64,000 nucleotides of DNA from positions 158,625 through 222,624 of the forward strand of contig JAUHXC010000016.1 of the NCBI GenBank assembly GCA_030427205.1, given 5' to 3'. The notes under the pieces were generated by a model. It ran no database searches and was not told the DNA's origin. It was given only the letters and a program-made list of their open reading frames with translations. Made by a program: the position numbers and the translations under genes. Below are positions 35,506-44,174 of the stretch, one piece after another; position 1 is the first letter of the stretch, and every line of letters begins with the position of its first letter. The stretch comes from a bacterium (GTDB taxonomy: Bacteria; Myxococcota_A; Bradymonadia; UBA7976; UBA1532).

Positions 35506-36236
35506 TCCGCCTCGAAGGCGTCTGCAAGTCTTTCGACGGGGTCGAGGTGCTGCGCGATGTCAGCTTCGCGGTGCCCGCCCGCGGCACGTTGGGGCTGGTC
35601 GGCGCCGGTGGGGCGGGCAAGAGCCTGATCCTCAAGCTGCTGTGCGGGCTGGTGCGCCCCGACCGCGGCCGGGTCTGGCTCGGCGAGACCGAGCTGGGCC
35701 CGCTGTCGGAGCGCGAGCTGATGGGCGTGCGCGGCCGCATCGGCATGATCTTCCAGAACTATGCGCTCTTCGACTACCTGACCGTGGCGGACAACATCGG
35801 CTTCCCGCTGGCCCGCATGCAGCGCCCCGCCGCCGAGATCGCCGCCCGGGTGCAGACCCGGCTCGATCAGGTGCACCTGCCCGACATCGGCCCGCGCTAC
35901 CCCCGCGAGCTGAGCGGCGGCATGAAGAAGCGGGTCTGCCTGGCGCGGGCCACGGTGCACGATCCGCCGATCATGCTCTGCGACGATCCCACCGCGGGCC
36001 TCGATCCGGTGACCACCAACCGCATATTCCGGTTGCTCAAGGATCTGCAGGCGCAGAACGACGCCACCGCGATCATCGTCAGCCACGAGACGGCCTATCT
36101 GCGCCCCATCTGTGATGCCATCGCGCTGCTCGATCGCGGCCGGCTCGTCTTCGCCGGCCCGACCGAGGCGGCCCTGCAGCACCCCGAGGTGCGCGCCTTC
36201 ATGGAGGCCGGCGTGCGCCCGGCGCAGGCCCGTTGA
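35502..36236 (+). CDS. Mla-type lipid ABC transporter ATPase 1 (catalytic Glu replaced by Asp)
   Basis: 244 residues, close to MlaF. Walker A GAGGAGKS (34-41), Q-loop IFQNYALFDYLT, intact signature LSGGMKKR from 137, and His-loop IIVSHETAYL. The Walker B reads IMLCDDPTAGLD: the catalytic Glu is Asp162, encoded by GAT at 35985-35987. A homodimer of this protein would be expected to hydrolyse ATP poorly. A second, different ATPase lies at 37784-38548 with the opposite defect, so the two probably form a heterodimer. ATGA overlap with the lipoprotein gene; the permease start overlaps its stop. Confidence 0.9.
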   Translation: MIRLEGVCKSFDGVEVLRDVSFAVPARGTLGLVGAGGAGKSLILKLLCGLVRPDRGRVWLGETELGPLSERELMGVRGRIGMIFQNYALFDYLTVADNIGFPLARMQRPAAEIAARVQTRLDQVHLPDIGPRYPRELSGGMKKRVCLARATVHDPPIMLCDDPTAGLDPVTTNRIFRLLKDLQAQNDATAIIVSHETAYLRPICDAIALLDRGRLVFAGPTEAALQHPEVRAFMEAGVRPAQAR

Positions 36237-37000
36237 CCGCGCTGGGTCGATTCGGCGGCGCGGTCCTCGACATCTGTCGGGTCGTCGGCGCGCTGACGCT
36301 CTTCTGCGGGGCGGTGCTGCGCGCGCTGCTGCCGCCCCGCGCCGATCGGGTCGAGACGTGGCGCGCGCTGCATCGGGTGGGCGTGCGCTCGCTGCCCATC
36401 GTCATCGTCACCGCCTTCTTCGCCGGCGGCATCGCGGCGATCCAGGTGAGCACCTACGTGACCAAGTTCCGGGCCTACGAAGCCGTCGGCTGGGGCTTCG
36501 GCTTCGTGACCTTCCGCGAGCTGGGCCCGCTGCTCGTCGGGCTGATGTTCAGCGGCCGGGTCGGCGCGCACAATACCGCCGAGCTGGGCACGATGAAGGT
36601 CACCGAGCAGATCGACGCGCTGCGCATCCTGGCCATCGACCCGGTGCACTTCCTGGTCTTGCCGCGCATCGTCGCGATGCTGGTGATGATGACTCTGCTC
36701 AATGTCATCGGCAATGTCTTCGCCCTCGGCGGAGGCATGCTCACCGCCTATGCCATGGTCGGGGTCGATCCCTTCGTCTTCTGGAACTCGTTCACCGAGT
36801 ACGTGATGCTCGCGGACTTCATCAACGGGCTGGTCAAGGCGGCGGCCTTCGGGCTGGCCATCGGGATCGTCTCGTGCAGCTTCGGCCTCGAGGTGCGCGG
36901 CGGCGCGCCGGGCGTCGGGCGGGCGGTCAACAGCGGGGTGGTGGTCTCGGCGGTGAGCATCTTCGTGCTCGACTATCTCATCACGGCGATCTTGCAGTGA
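36233..37000 (+). CDS. Mla-type (MlaE) permease 1
   Basis: 255-residue MlaE-family inner-membrane permease. TTG start overlapping the ATPase stop (TTGA). Family features: an amphipathic N-terminal helix, then VGVRSLPIVIVTAFFAGGIAAIQVS, the conserved FRELGPLLVGLMFSGRVGAH and AELGTMKVTEQIDALRILAIDP coupling region. MlaE proteins move phospholipids between the inner membrane and periplasmic MCE proteins. It differs from permease 2 at 37014-37787 and probably forms a heterodimer with it. No MlaD-type MCE gene or STAS-domain MlaB gene is in this operon. Confidence 0.93.
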   Translation: MTALGRFGGAVLDICRVVGALTLFCGAVLRALLPPRADRVETWRALHRVGVRSLPIVIVTAFFAGGIAAIQVSTYVTKFRAYEAVGWGFGFVTFRELGPLLVGLMFSGRVGAHNTAELGTMKVTEQIDALRILAIDPVHFLVLPRIVAMLVMMTLLNVIGNVFALGGGMLTAYAMVGVDPFVFWNSFTEYVMLADFINGLVKAAAFGLAIGIVSCSFGLEVRGGAPGVGRAVNSGVVVSAVSIFVLDYLITAILQ

Positions 37001-37013
37001 TGGGGGGCGGCCG

Positions 37014-37787
37014 ATGAGCGAGCCGAGCACCCTCGGCGGCCTCGCGCGCGAACTGCGGGCCCAGATCGGCGATACGATCGACGTCGGGCGGCAGGCGGCC
37101 TGGTACCTCGTGCGCGGCCGCTGGGACTGGCCGGCCATCTTCGCTCAAGCCCACGAGATCGGCGTGCGCAGCGTCTTCTTCGTCATCGTCTGCCTCGGGT
37201 TTCTCGGCGCGATCATCAACCTGCAAGCCGGCTTTCAGGCGACCCGCATCATCGGCGACGCCTCGTTGATCGGCCAGCAGGCGATGCCGCTCGTCGTGCG
37301 CCTGCTCGGCCCGACGCTGACCGGCATGATGGTCGCCACCCGCGTCGGCACCGGCATCGCCGCCGAGATCGGCAGCATGGTGGTCACCGAGCAGGTCGAC
37401 GCGCTGCGCATGAACCGCGCGCCGCCCGCCGAATACCTGGTCAAGCCGCGGCTGGTGGCGTGCATGGTCATGGTGCCCGCGCTGACGACCATCGGCATCA
37501 CCGCCGCCTTCTTCGCCGGCATGCTCGTCGCCGCGGTGGGCTTCGGCACCAACCCGGGCACCTACGCCGACTTCGACGTGGTCGTGGGGCTCGATCTGAT
37601 CGAAGGCATGGTCAAGGCGGCGGCCTATGGGGTCGCCATCCCGATCATCGCCGCGACCGCCGGGTTGCGCGCCCGCGGCGGCAGCGAGGGGGTGGGGGAG
37701 GCGACGACCCAGGCGGTGGTGGCCGCGTCGCTCGCGGTCATCGTGCTCGACTTTCTCATCAGCGGCGCGGTGTTCTTCCTGCGATGA
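37014..37787 (+). CDS. Mla-type (MlaE) permease 2
   Basis: 257-residue MlaE-family permease, distinct from permease 1. Conserved: EIGVRSVFFVIVCLGFLGAI, VVRLLGPTLTGMMVATRVGTG (here Pro-Thr-Leu-Thr replaces the Glu-Leu-Gly-Pro order of permease 1) and AAEIGSMVVTEQVDALRMNRA. Thirteen bases separate it from permease 1 and its stop overlaps the start of ATPase 2 (ATGA). Two different permeases in one transporter are known from actinobacterial YrbE pairs. Confidence 0.93.
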   Translation: MSEPSTLGGLARELRAQIGDTIDVGRQAAWYLVRGRWDWPAIFAQAHEIGVRSVFFVIVCLGFLGAIINLQAGFQATRIIGDASLIGQQAMPLVVRLLGPTLTGMMVATRVGTGIAAEIGSMVVTEQVDALRMNRAPPAEYLVKPRLVACMVMVPALTTIGITAAFFAGMLVAAVGFGTNPGTYADFDVVVGLDLIEGMVKAAAYGVAIPIIAATAGLRARGGSEGVGEATTQAVVAASLAVIVLDFLISGAVFFLR

Positions 37788-38548
37788 GCAGTGATTCGAA
37801 TCACATGATCTCATTCGAAGGCATCCACAAAGCCTTCGGGCCCAAGGTGGTCTTGTCGGGCGTCGACCTCGCGGTGCGCGAGGGGCAGATCTGCTTCATC
37901 ATCGGCAAGTCGGGGGCTGGCAAGAGCGTGCTCGTCAAGCACCTCGTCGGCCTGCTGCGCCCCGACGCGGGCACCATCCGCTACCGCGACGAAGACATCA
38001 CCGGCTACACCGAGCGGCAATACTTCGCGCTGCGCCACCGCTGCACCTATGTCTTCCAGCACAGCACGCTGTTCGACAGCATGACCCTGCAAGAGAACGT
38101 AGCGCTGCCGCTGCGCAAGCACCGCGGCATGTCATTGCGCGAGAGCGCCGACGCGGCGATGAGTTACCTCGAGAAGGTGCAGATGCAGGACATGGCCCGC
38201 CGCCGCCCGGGCGACGTGGGCGACGGCCTGCGCAAGCGGGTGGCCATCGCCCGGGCTTTGACCATGCAGCCCGAGGTCATGATCTTCGACGAGCCGACGA
38301 CCGGCCTCGACCCGATCAGCGCGGTCAACGTCGACGCCTTGATCAAGGCGCTCAGCGACAGCGAAGGGGTCACCAGCCTCGTCGTCAGCCACGATCTGCG
38401 CAGCATCTTCGGCATCGCCGATCGCGTCGTGATGCTCTACGAGGGCAAGGTGCTGCTCGACGGCACGCCGGATGACTTCCGGGGCAGCGCTGATCCCATC
38501 GTGCACCAGTTCGTCAACGGCCTGCCCGAAGGCCCGATGGCGCTATGA
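37784..38548 (+). CDS. Mla-type lipid ABC transporter ATPase 2 (degenerate signature motif)
   Basis: 254 residues from the ATG overlapping permease 2. A start at 37805 (MISFEGIHKAF, aligning with MIRLEGVCKSF of ATPase 1) is equally possible. Walker A GKSGAGKS (41-48), Q-loop VFQHSTLFDSMT, Walker B VMIFDEPTTGLD with catalytic Glu170, and His-loop VVSHDLRS are intact. The ABC signature, LSGGM in ATPase 1, is VGDGL here (145-149): the Ser and first Gly that contact ATP in the partner are lost. Together with ATPase 1 this gives one complete and one broken site. Its stop overlaps by 6 bases, tail to tail, the stop of the gene at 38543-41131. Confidence 0.9.
   Translation: MSSDSNHMISFEGIHKAFGPKVVLSGVDLAVREGQICFIIGKSGAGKSVLVKHLVGLLRPDAGTIRYRDEDITGYTERQYFALRHRCTYVFQHSTLFDSMTLQENVALPLRKHRGMSLRESADAAMSYLEKVQMQDMARRRPGDVGDGLRKRVAIARALTMQPEVMIFDEPTTGLDPISAVNVDALIKALSDSEGVTSLVVSHDLRSIFGIADRVVMLYEGKVLLDGTPDDFRGSADPIVHQFVNGLPEGPMAL
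37791..37804. promoter_or_regulatory. 14-base perfect palindrome at the start of ATPase 2
   Basis: GTGATTCGAATCAC lies between the first ATG (37784) and the second in-frame ATG (37805). Its core is shared with the palindrome at 13410-13421. It could be an operator, or chance coding sequence (residues 3-7). Confidence 0.3.
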
Positions 38549-41131
38549 CCGGCGCCTGAGCCCGAGGCCCAGCAGCATCCAGATCCAGGGCGTCGGGCCG
38601 CCGCCGCCGGGGGTCACGCTGCAGCCGTCGTCGGCGGGCGGCGGGCAGTGACGCAGGCGCTCGACGGTGGGCGCCTCGTCGGCGATGAGCAGGGCGCACT
38701 TCTCTTCGGGCGTCCGCACCTCGAATGGCCTATCGTCGGTGGGATCGCAGGCATCGCCGATGCCATCGCCGTCGATGTCGTGCTGGTCCGGGTCCGCGAC
38801 GAGCGGGCAGACGTCGCGCTCGTCGGCGACGCCGTCGTCGTCATCGTCCGTATCGCACAGGTCGCCGAGGCCGTCCTGGTCGTTGTCGGTCTCGCCGTTG
38901 GGTTGGCGGGGACAGTCATCGATGTCATCGTCGATGCCATCGCCGTCGTCGTCGGCATCACACACATCGCCGGTGCCGTCGCCGTCGAGGTCGATCTGAG
39001 CGGGGTCGAAGTCGAGCGGGCACCGGTCGAAGACGTCGTTGACCCCGTCGTCGTCGTCATCGGGATCGCAGATGTCATCGATGCCATCGTCATCGGTGTC
39101 GACGCCGCTGTCGACGGTGTCCGGGCAGCCATCGCGCCCGTTGAGGATGCCATCGCCGTCGCGGTCGTCGTCGCAGACATCGCCGATGCTATCGCCGTCG
39201 GTATCGGCCTGATCGTCGTTGGCGATAGCCGGGCAGTTGTCGATGTCGTCCAAGAAGCCATCGGCGTCGCTGTCATCACATGCGTCGCCGAGTCCGTCCC
39301 CGTCGAAGTCGGCCTGGGTCTCATTGGCCACCCGCGGGCAGTTATCGAGCGCGGCGGGCAGCTGCCAGCCGTCCAACTCGCCCTGCTCGACCTCGTAGAC
39401 CTCGTCGACCCAGCCGTCCATGTCTTGATCGATGGCGTCGGCGTCGGCCGGGCAGCCCGCTTCACACTCGCCGGCTTCGTCGATGGCGTCGTCGCGATCG
39501 TTGTCCCGCCCGTCGAACCACGGGCCGCAGATGCCGCCGACGCAGTTGTCGACGCCGTCGCCGTCGATGTCGGCATCGCACGCGTCGCCGATGCCATCGC
39601 CATCGCTGTCGGTCTGATCGGCGTTGGGGATGCGCCGGCAGTTGTCTTCGGGCAGCGACGGCGGCAGATCGCGGCCGGGCCACTCGACGAAGGCGTACTC
39701 GATCTCGCTGGCCTCGTCGACGAAGCCGTCGGCGTCGTTGTCGAAGAAGTCCCGCGCGCCGTGGTGGCAGTTGGTGTCGGGGCCGCACTCCTCGCCTTCG
39801 TCGGTGAAGTTGTCGAAGTCGTTGTTATAGCCATCATCGTCGGGGTGGCAGATGCCATCGCCGCCGCAGTCGAGGATGCCATCGCCGTCATCGTCGGGGT
39901 CGCAGGCGTCGCCGAGGTCGTCGCCGTCGATATCCGATTGCTGGTAGAGGGTCGAGAGCGCGGGGTCCGGCCGGCGGGTGCTGCGGCTGTAGATGAGCGG
40001 GCAGAGATCGGCCGGATAGACCGGGCCGTCCTCGGCCTCCATGCTGTCGAAGTCGGGGTCGGGGTCGCAGGCGTCGCCGAAGTCGTCGCCGTCGTAGTCG
40101 AACTGCTCGGGGTTGTTGGCCTCGGGGCAGTTGTCGCGGTGCGGCGGGATGCCATCGCCGTCGGCGTTGCCATTGCAGTCGGGGTTGTCGACGTCGAGGC
40201 AGTCGTCGTAGACCCCCTGCGGGTCGGGGGCTTCGGGGTAGGGGGCTTCGAAGACGCCGTCTTCGTCGACGTCGGGCTCGACGTAGCACGCCGGCGAGCA
40301 GCCGTCGCCGGGCAGGTGGTTGCCGTCGGCGCAGCGGCCCTCGCCGGGCGGCGGGTCGGCGTCGATGCCGCAGCCGGTGGGTATGCCGTCGACGACGCGG
40401 TAGCGATAGATGCCCGGCTCGCGCACGTTGGAGAGTTCGCAGAGCAGCAGCATGTCGTCGCTGCGCGAGCCGCCCCACTCCCAGCCGGGGCCGCCGCTGC
40501 CTTGTCCGCCGTCGAAGCCCATGGCGGCCTGAGCGTTGACCTGGAGCAGGCTGTAGGTCCAACTGCACAAGGCGTAGCGCAGCTCGATGTCGTAGTTCGC
40601 CGGGTCGGGGCCGGCGGTGAGGATGAGCTGGAAGGTATTGTAGGCTTGTGGTGGAAAGCCCGGAGACTCCGGGTGGTTGCGGACGCGGTACCACGTCGCG
40701 ATCAAGCGGCCGGGCGTGCCGTCGGGATCGGGCGGCAGGTTGGCCAGGAACATGGGCGAGATCGGCTGATCCTCACCCCCGAACCCGAACAGCGCGACGG
40801 CCATGCCGTAGGGCACGAAACGTGGGGCGACGGGACCGGGGCCGCGACGGGGCTTGGGGATGGGGCTGGAGGTGAAGGTATCCTGTCGGCCCGGGGAGAG
40901 GCTGCCTTCCCAGTTGGCGTAGATGTCGTGGAAGATCGGGTCGGCGTAGAGTCGGATCCCATCGGGGAAGGCCGGCGCGGTGTCTGTCCGCGTATGGTCC
41001 TCCAAGACGGGCGGCCCGACATCGAAGGGCCCGCCGAGGCCGGTGATGAGCGGGGCGCCTTCTTGCCCGTGCGCGACAGCAGAAGCGAACAACAGCGTCA
41101 CCGCACCACACAGTTTCAGAGACCGCTTCAT
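38543..41131 (-). CDS. Thrombospondin-type-3 surface protein with nidogen-like domain and MYXO-CTERM-like anchor
   Basis: 862 residues. Signal peptide (LCGAVTLLFASAVAHG), an N-terminal domain resembling the NIDO module (IATWYRVRNHPESPG, NTFQLILTAGP), a Cys motif of the GDGCSPAC type, and from about residue 300 a long run of calcium-binding thrombospondin type 3 repeats (DxDxDGxGDxCD). The C-terminus is GCSVTP, then a hydrophobic stretch PWIWMLLGLGL and RRRS: the MYXO-CTERM type of sorting signal, with Cys, transmembrane helix and Arg cluster. A surface protein. Eight of the window's GATGGCATC-type words fall in its repeats. It overlaps the upstream gene by ATGA and converges with ATPase 2. 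Confidence 0.88.
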   Translation of the reverse strand: MKRSLKLCGAVTLLFASAVAHGQEGAPLITGLGGPFDVGPPVLEDHTRTDTAPAFPDGIRLYADPIFHDIYANWEGSLSPGRQDTFTSSPIPKPRRGPGPVAPRFVPYGMAVALFGFGGEDQPISPMFLANLPPDPDGTPGRLIATWYRVRNHPESPGFPPQAYNTFQLILTAGPDPANYDIELRYALCSWTYSLLQVNAQAAMGFDGGQGSGGPGWEWGGSRSDDMLLLCELSNVREPGIYRYRVVDGIPTGCGIDADPPPGEGRCADGNHLPGDGCSPACYVEPDVDEDGVFEAPYPEAPDPQGVYDDCLDVDNPDCNGNADGDGIPPHRDNCPEANNPEQFDYDGDDFGDACDPDPDFDSMEAEDGPVYPADLCPLIYSRSTRRPDPALSTLYQQSDIDGDDLGDACDPDDDGDGILDCGGDGICHPDDDGYNNDFDNFTDEGEECGPDTNCHHGARDFFDNDADGFVDEASEIEYAFVEWPGRDLPPSLPEDNCRRIPNADQTDSDGDGIGDACDADIDGDGVDNCVGGICGPWFDGRDNDRDDAIDEAGECEAGCPADADAIDQDMDGWVDEVYEVEQGELDGWQLPAALDNCPRVANETQADFDGDGLGDACDDSDADGFLDDIDNCPAIANDDQADTDGDSIGDVCDDDRDGDGILNGRDGCPDTVDSGVDTDDDGIDDICDPDDDDDGVNDVFDRCPLDFDPAQIDLDGDGTGDVCDADDDGDGIDDDIDDCPRQPNGETDNDQDGLGDLCDTDDDDDGVADERDVCPLVADPDQHDIDGDGIGDACDPTDDRPFEVRTPEEKCALLIADEAPTVERLRHCPPPADDGCSVTPGGGGPTPWIWMLLGLGLRRRS

Positions 41132-42558
41132 GGTGCGTGTCCACCGAATGCGTGGGGTACCATCGGCCCCGGAGCGAGCCAGTCCGACAAGCCGTCACCG
41201 TCAGCATCAGGATCGCATGCGTCGCCCAGCCCGTCGGCGTCGGTGTCTCGCTGATCGGGGTCGTAGACGTAGGGGCACCGGTCGTTCATGTGGCTGATAC
41301 CGTCGCCGTCGGCGTCCGCGTGGTGTGCACAGTCACGCGCGCACGCTACACCAGGGCGCAGGTCGCATGCATCCCCCAGTCCGTCGCCGTCGCTGTCGAT
41401 GCGCCACGGGTCGAAGAGCAGCGGGCAGCGGTCAGCATCGGGCCGGCCGAAGAAGACCGCCCAAGGATCGTCGCCGTCCGCGTCCCGATCGCAGGCGTCG
41501 CCCATCCCGTCACGATCGCGGTCGACATTGCCCGGGTCGTGGTGGTCGGGGCACAGGTCGACGATGTTGTTCCAGCCGTCGCCGTCCCGGTCGCCGTCGC
41601 AGGTGTCTCCGCGACCATCATGGTCCAGGTCGCGCTGATCGAGGTTGTACGTGAGCGGACAGTTGTCGTCAGGGTCATCGACTTCGTCATCGTCGTCGTC
41701 GTCGTCGCACGCATCTCCAACCAGATCGTTGTCCAGATCTGCCTGTAGAGGATTGAACGCCCATGGGCAGTTGTCGGCAGCCCGTACGCCGTCCGGCGCG
41801 TCGAACTCGCCGTCCGGGCCCCGCTGGATCGGCTCCAACTCGCCGACGATCTCGCCGTTCGCGCCCAGGTCGATCGTCCATCGCCCGGGATCGCCATCGC
41901 TCGACCCGTCGGCCAGCCGCTTGGCCCGCCCGCGCAGGGGGGCGTCGCCATCCGGCAGCAGTTCGAACACCCGCGCCTCCTGATCCCGCGGCGCCAGCCG
42001 GAAGCCGGCTCGCGGCTCGACCACCAGCGTCTCGCCGGGCAGCGCCTCGTAGGTGAATTCGACCCGGTGCACGACGCCGTCGGCGTCCCACGTCATCCCG
42101 ACGGCGAACGTCGCCCGCTGACCGCCCGCGGGGCAGCCGGCAAGCGGCCGGTCGTGCCAGACGATGGCGACGCTCGATTCCCCGTCGACCCGCATCACCC
42201 GATCCTCGGGCGGGCCGTCCGCGTCCCCCTCGTCGGGGCCCACCGGACAGTCGGCGGTCGGCGATAGCGGCGCCCAGAAGGGCGCGATGAGCGAAGCCAT
42301 AGCCAGATCGCCGAGTTGTACCGGCGCGGCGACGTCGAAGCGTCCGCCCTCGATCGCCAGCAGCCCCTGGCGGTGCACGGTGATCGCCGAGATGGCCACG
42401 CCGCCGATGGACAGATCTGCGGGCAGCCGCTCGTCGTCTTGCACGACCAGCACGGCGGGTTGAGCACCCTGGAATCCGACCCGGTCCCCGCCCAGGGGGA
42501 CTTCGGCGGAGAAGGCGCTGAGCGGCAGCAGTAAGGCGACGATGAAGAGCGTGCGCAT
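41128..42558 (-). CDS. Secreted thrombospondin-type-3 repeat protein
   Basis: 476 residues from the ATG at 42558, chosen for its GAGGGGG ribosome site and clear signal peptide (TLFIVALLLPLSAFSA). N-terminal domain of about 250 residues (GVAISAITVHRQGLLAIEGG, SSVAIVWHDRP, HRVEFTYEALPGETLV) resembles a NIDO-type beta domain. The C-terminal half is thrombospondin type 3 repeats (ADLDNDLVGDACDDDDDDD, DRDGDGWNNIVDLCPD, DSDGDGLGDACD). Unlike its downstream partner it lacks a C-terminal anchor and ends after LAPGPMVPHAFGGHAP. ATGA overlap makes the pair one operon. Confidence 0.85.
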   Translation of the reverse strand: MRTLFIVALLLPLSAFSAEVPLGGDRVGFQGAQPAVLVVQDDERLPADLSIGGVAISAITVHRQGLLAIEGGRFDVAAPVQLGDLAMASLIAPFWAPLSPTADCPVGPDEGDADGPPEDRVMRVDGESSVAIVWHDRPLAGCPAGGQRATFAVGMTWDADGVVHRVEFTYEALPGETLVVEPRAGFRLAPRDQEARVFELLPDGDAPLRGRAKRLADGSSDGDPGRWTIDLGANGEIVGELEPIQRGPDGEFDAPDGVRAADNCPWAFNPLQADLDNDLVGDACDDDDDDDEVDDPDDNCPLTYNLDQRDLDHDGRGDTCDGDRDGDGWNNIVDLCPDHHDPGNVDRDRDGMGDACDRDADGDDPWAVFFGRPDADRCPLLFDPWRIDSDGDGLGDACDLRPGVACARDCAHHADADGDGISHMNDRCPYVYDPDQRDTDADGLGDACDPDADGDGLSDWLAPGPMVPHAFGGHAP

Positions 42559-42763
42559 GAGGTTGCCCCCTCGGTCATGAGCCCGGCGGGATGCCGACAG
42601 CCGCGATCGTAGCGAGCGCAACAGGGCGTGCCAAGCGCGCCAGCCTGTCGCTGGTCCGAGCGCGGGTCTGCCGGCGGCGCGGTCGACGGTTCGTGGGTTG
42701 CGGCCTATACTGCCGCCCGGCGCGCACCACGCGCCGGAACCCCGCCCGGAGCAGGAGTCCGCC

Positions 42764-43099
42764 ATGAGCATCAGCACTCACGTCCTCGATACCGCCCGCG
42801 GTCGGCCCGCCGCCGGCCTGAAGATCACCCTCGAACGACAGGCGGGCGACGACTGGGCCGAGATCGGCGGGGGCGCGACCGACGACGATGGGCGGGTCAA
42901 AGGCCTGCTCGGCGGCGGATCGCTCGACGCGGGGATCTGGCGGATGACGTTCGAGACCGGGGCGTGGTTCGAGGCGCAGGGCATCGACGGGTTCTATCCG
43001 ATCGCCCGGGTGGTCTTCCGGGTCACCGCGCCCGATCAGCACCACCATGTGCCCCTGCTGCTCAGCCCCTTCGGCTACAGCACCTATCGCGGCAGCTGA
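42764..43099 (+). CDS. uraH: 5-hydroxyisourate hydrolase (transthyretin-like)
   Basis: 111 residues. Hydrolyses 5-hydroxyisourate from urate oxidation to OHCU in purine catabolism. The ATG at 42764 is preferred over an upstream in-frame one because it begins directly with the signature (SISTHVLDTARGRPA, the catalytic His) and has GGAG upstream. The second signature FGYSTYRGS ends the protein with the catalytic YRGS tetrapeptide. Arg of HHVPLLLSP is also typical. Urate oxidase and OHCU decarboxylase genes are not in the window. Convergent with the TetR gene. Confidence 0.93.
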   Translation: MSISTHVLDTARGRPAAGLKITLERQAGDDWAEIGGGATDDDGRVKGLLGGGSLDAGIWRMTFETGAWFEAQGIDGFYPIARVVFRVTAPDQHHHVPLLLSPFGYSTYRGS

Positions 43100-43117
43100 A
43101 CGCGCGGGGAGAGGGGC

Positions 43118-43693
43118 TCAGCGGGCGCGCAGGCCGGCGAAGACCAGGGCGTGCATCGCCTGCAGGGCCGCGTCGAGCGCCTGCGCCTCCAGCTCGAACA
43201 GCGCGGGCGGGGTGAAGGCGGCATAGGCCCGCAGAACGGTCGCGCCGTCGATGCGCGGGTCGTCCTCGAGCGCGCCGGCTGCCCGTCCGGCGGCGAGCCA
43301 CCCGTCGAGCAGCGCCCGCTCGTCTTCGCGGAATGCGCGCCACGCGGCGGCGGCGCCGGGGCAACAGCACTGCAGCATCTCGGCGCCGTGGGCGCCGTCC
43401 TCGGCGAGGCGGCGCAGGGCGTCGGCGCGCAGGGTCATCATCCGCGCGAAACGTTCGGGCCACGGGCCCTCGGCGCCCGCGGTTCGCATCCCAGCGAGCA
43501 CCCGCGCGAGCCGGCGGTTGGACAACGCCTCGACGATGGCGTCCTTGCCGGCGAACTCGAGGTAGACGCTGCCGACGCCTATCCCGGCTTCGCGGGCGAT
43601 GCGGGCGACGCTCGTGCGCCCGATCCCGCCCTGCGCGAGCAGACGGGCGGCGGCGTCGAGGATCTGGTCGCGGCGGTCGGTCGGCTGGCTCAT
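43118..43693 (-). CDS. TetR-family transcriptional regulator
   Basis: 191 residues. N-terminal helix-turn-helix of the family (RRDQILDAAARLLAQGG, IGRTSVARIAREAGIGVGSVYLEFAGKDAIVEAL); the C-terminal ligand domain is unassigned and contains an unusual CCCPGAAAAW. It is separated by 18 bases from the convergent uraH gene and 22 bases downstream of the receiver gene at 43716, on the same strand, so it may be transcribed with the cytochrome operon. Confidence 0.9.
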   Translation of the reverse strand: MSQPTDRRDQILDAAARLLAQGGIGRTSVARIAREAGIGVGSVYLEFAGKDAIVEALSNRRLARVLAGMRTAGAEGPWPERFARMMTLRADALRRLAEDGAHGAEMLQCCCPGAAAAWRAFREDERALLDGWLAAGRAAGALEDDPRIDGATVLRAYAAFTPPALFELEAQALDAALQAMHALVFAGLRAR

Positions 43694-43715
43694 CGCGGCG
43701 TCGCTCGGGCCCGCG

Positions 43716-44174
43716 TCAGCTGGGCGGCAGGGTCACGATCTGGAACCAGTAGTTGTCGAGTGCCTTGATCACCTCGATCAGCCCGGCGAGGTCGACCGGC
43801 TTGCTGATGAACGAGTTCGCCCCCAGGTCGTAGGTCCGCAGGACGTCGGCCTCCTGCTGGCTCGTGGTCAGGATGATGACCGGCAGGGCGGCGAACCGCG
43901 GATCGGCCCGCAGCTCGGCGAGCGCCTCGCGCCCGTCCATGCGCGGCATGTTCAGGTCGAGCAGCACCAGATCGGGCCGCGGGGCCTCCGCCGGCGGCGC
44001 GTAGCGCTTCTCCCGCCGCAGGTACTCGAGCAGCTCTTCGCCGTCGTTGACCACGTGCAGCGCGTTCTGCAGCCGGGCGGCCCGAAACGCACGCCGGGTC
44101 AGCAGGATGTCTGCCGGATCGTCGTCAGCCAGCAGAATCGTGGCTGTCTTGGCGTGCTTCTGGTCGGCGTCCAT
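43716..44174 (-). CDS. Rcp1-type response regulator receiver
   Basis: 152 residues from the ATG at 44174 (GGAGG upstream). ILLADDDPADILLTRRAF, acceptor Asp in VLLDLNMPRMDGREAL, ILTTSQQEADVLRTYDLGANSFISKPVDLAGL with the conserved Lys: a single-domain receiver of the kind that partners phytochrome-like histidine kinases. It overlaps the end of the kinase gene by 50 bases, so it is its cognate partner. Confidence 0.92.
   Translation of the reverse strand: MDADQKHAKTATILLADDDPADILLTRRAFRAARLQNALHVVNDGEELLEYLRREKRYAPPAEAPRPDLVLLDLNMPRMDGREALAELRADPRFAALPVIILTTSQQEADVLRTYDLGANSFISKPVDLAGLIEVIKALDNYWFQIVTLPPS

Noticed and set aside
38648..41254. Plus-strand open frame of 868 codons with Val/Ile/Asp runs
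   Set aside because: Complement of the thrombospondin type 3 repeats; the apparent repeat VAxxVxxDAIAV is an antisense reading.
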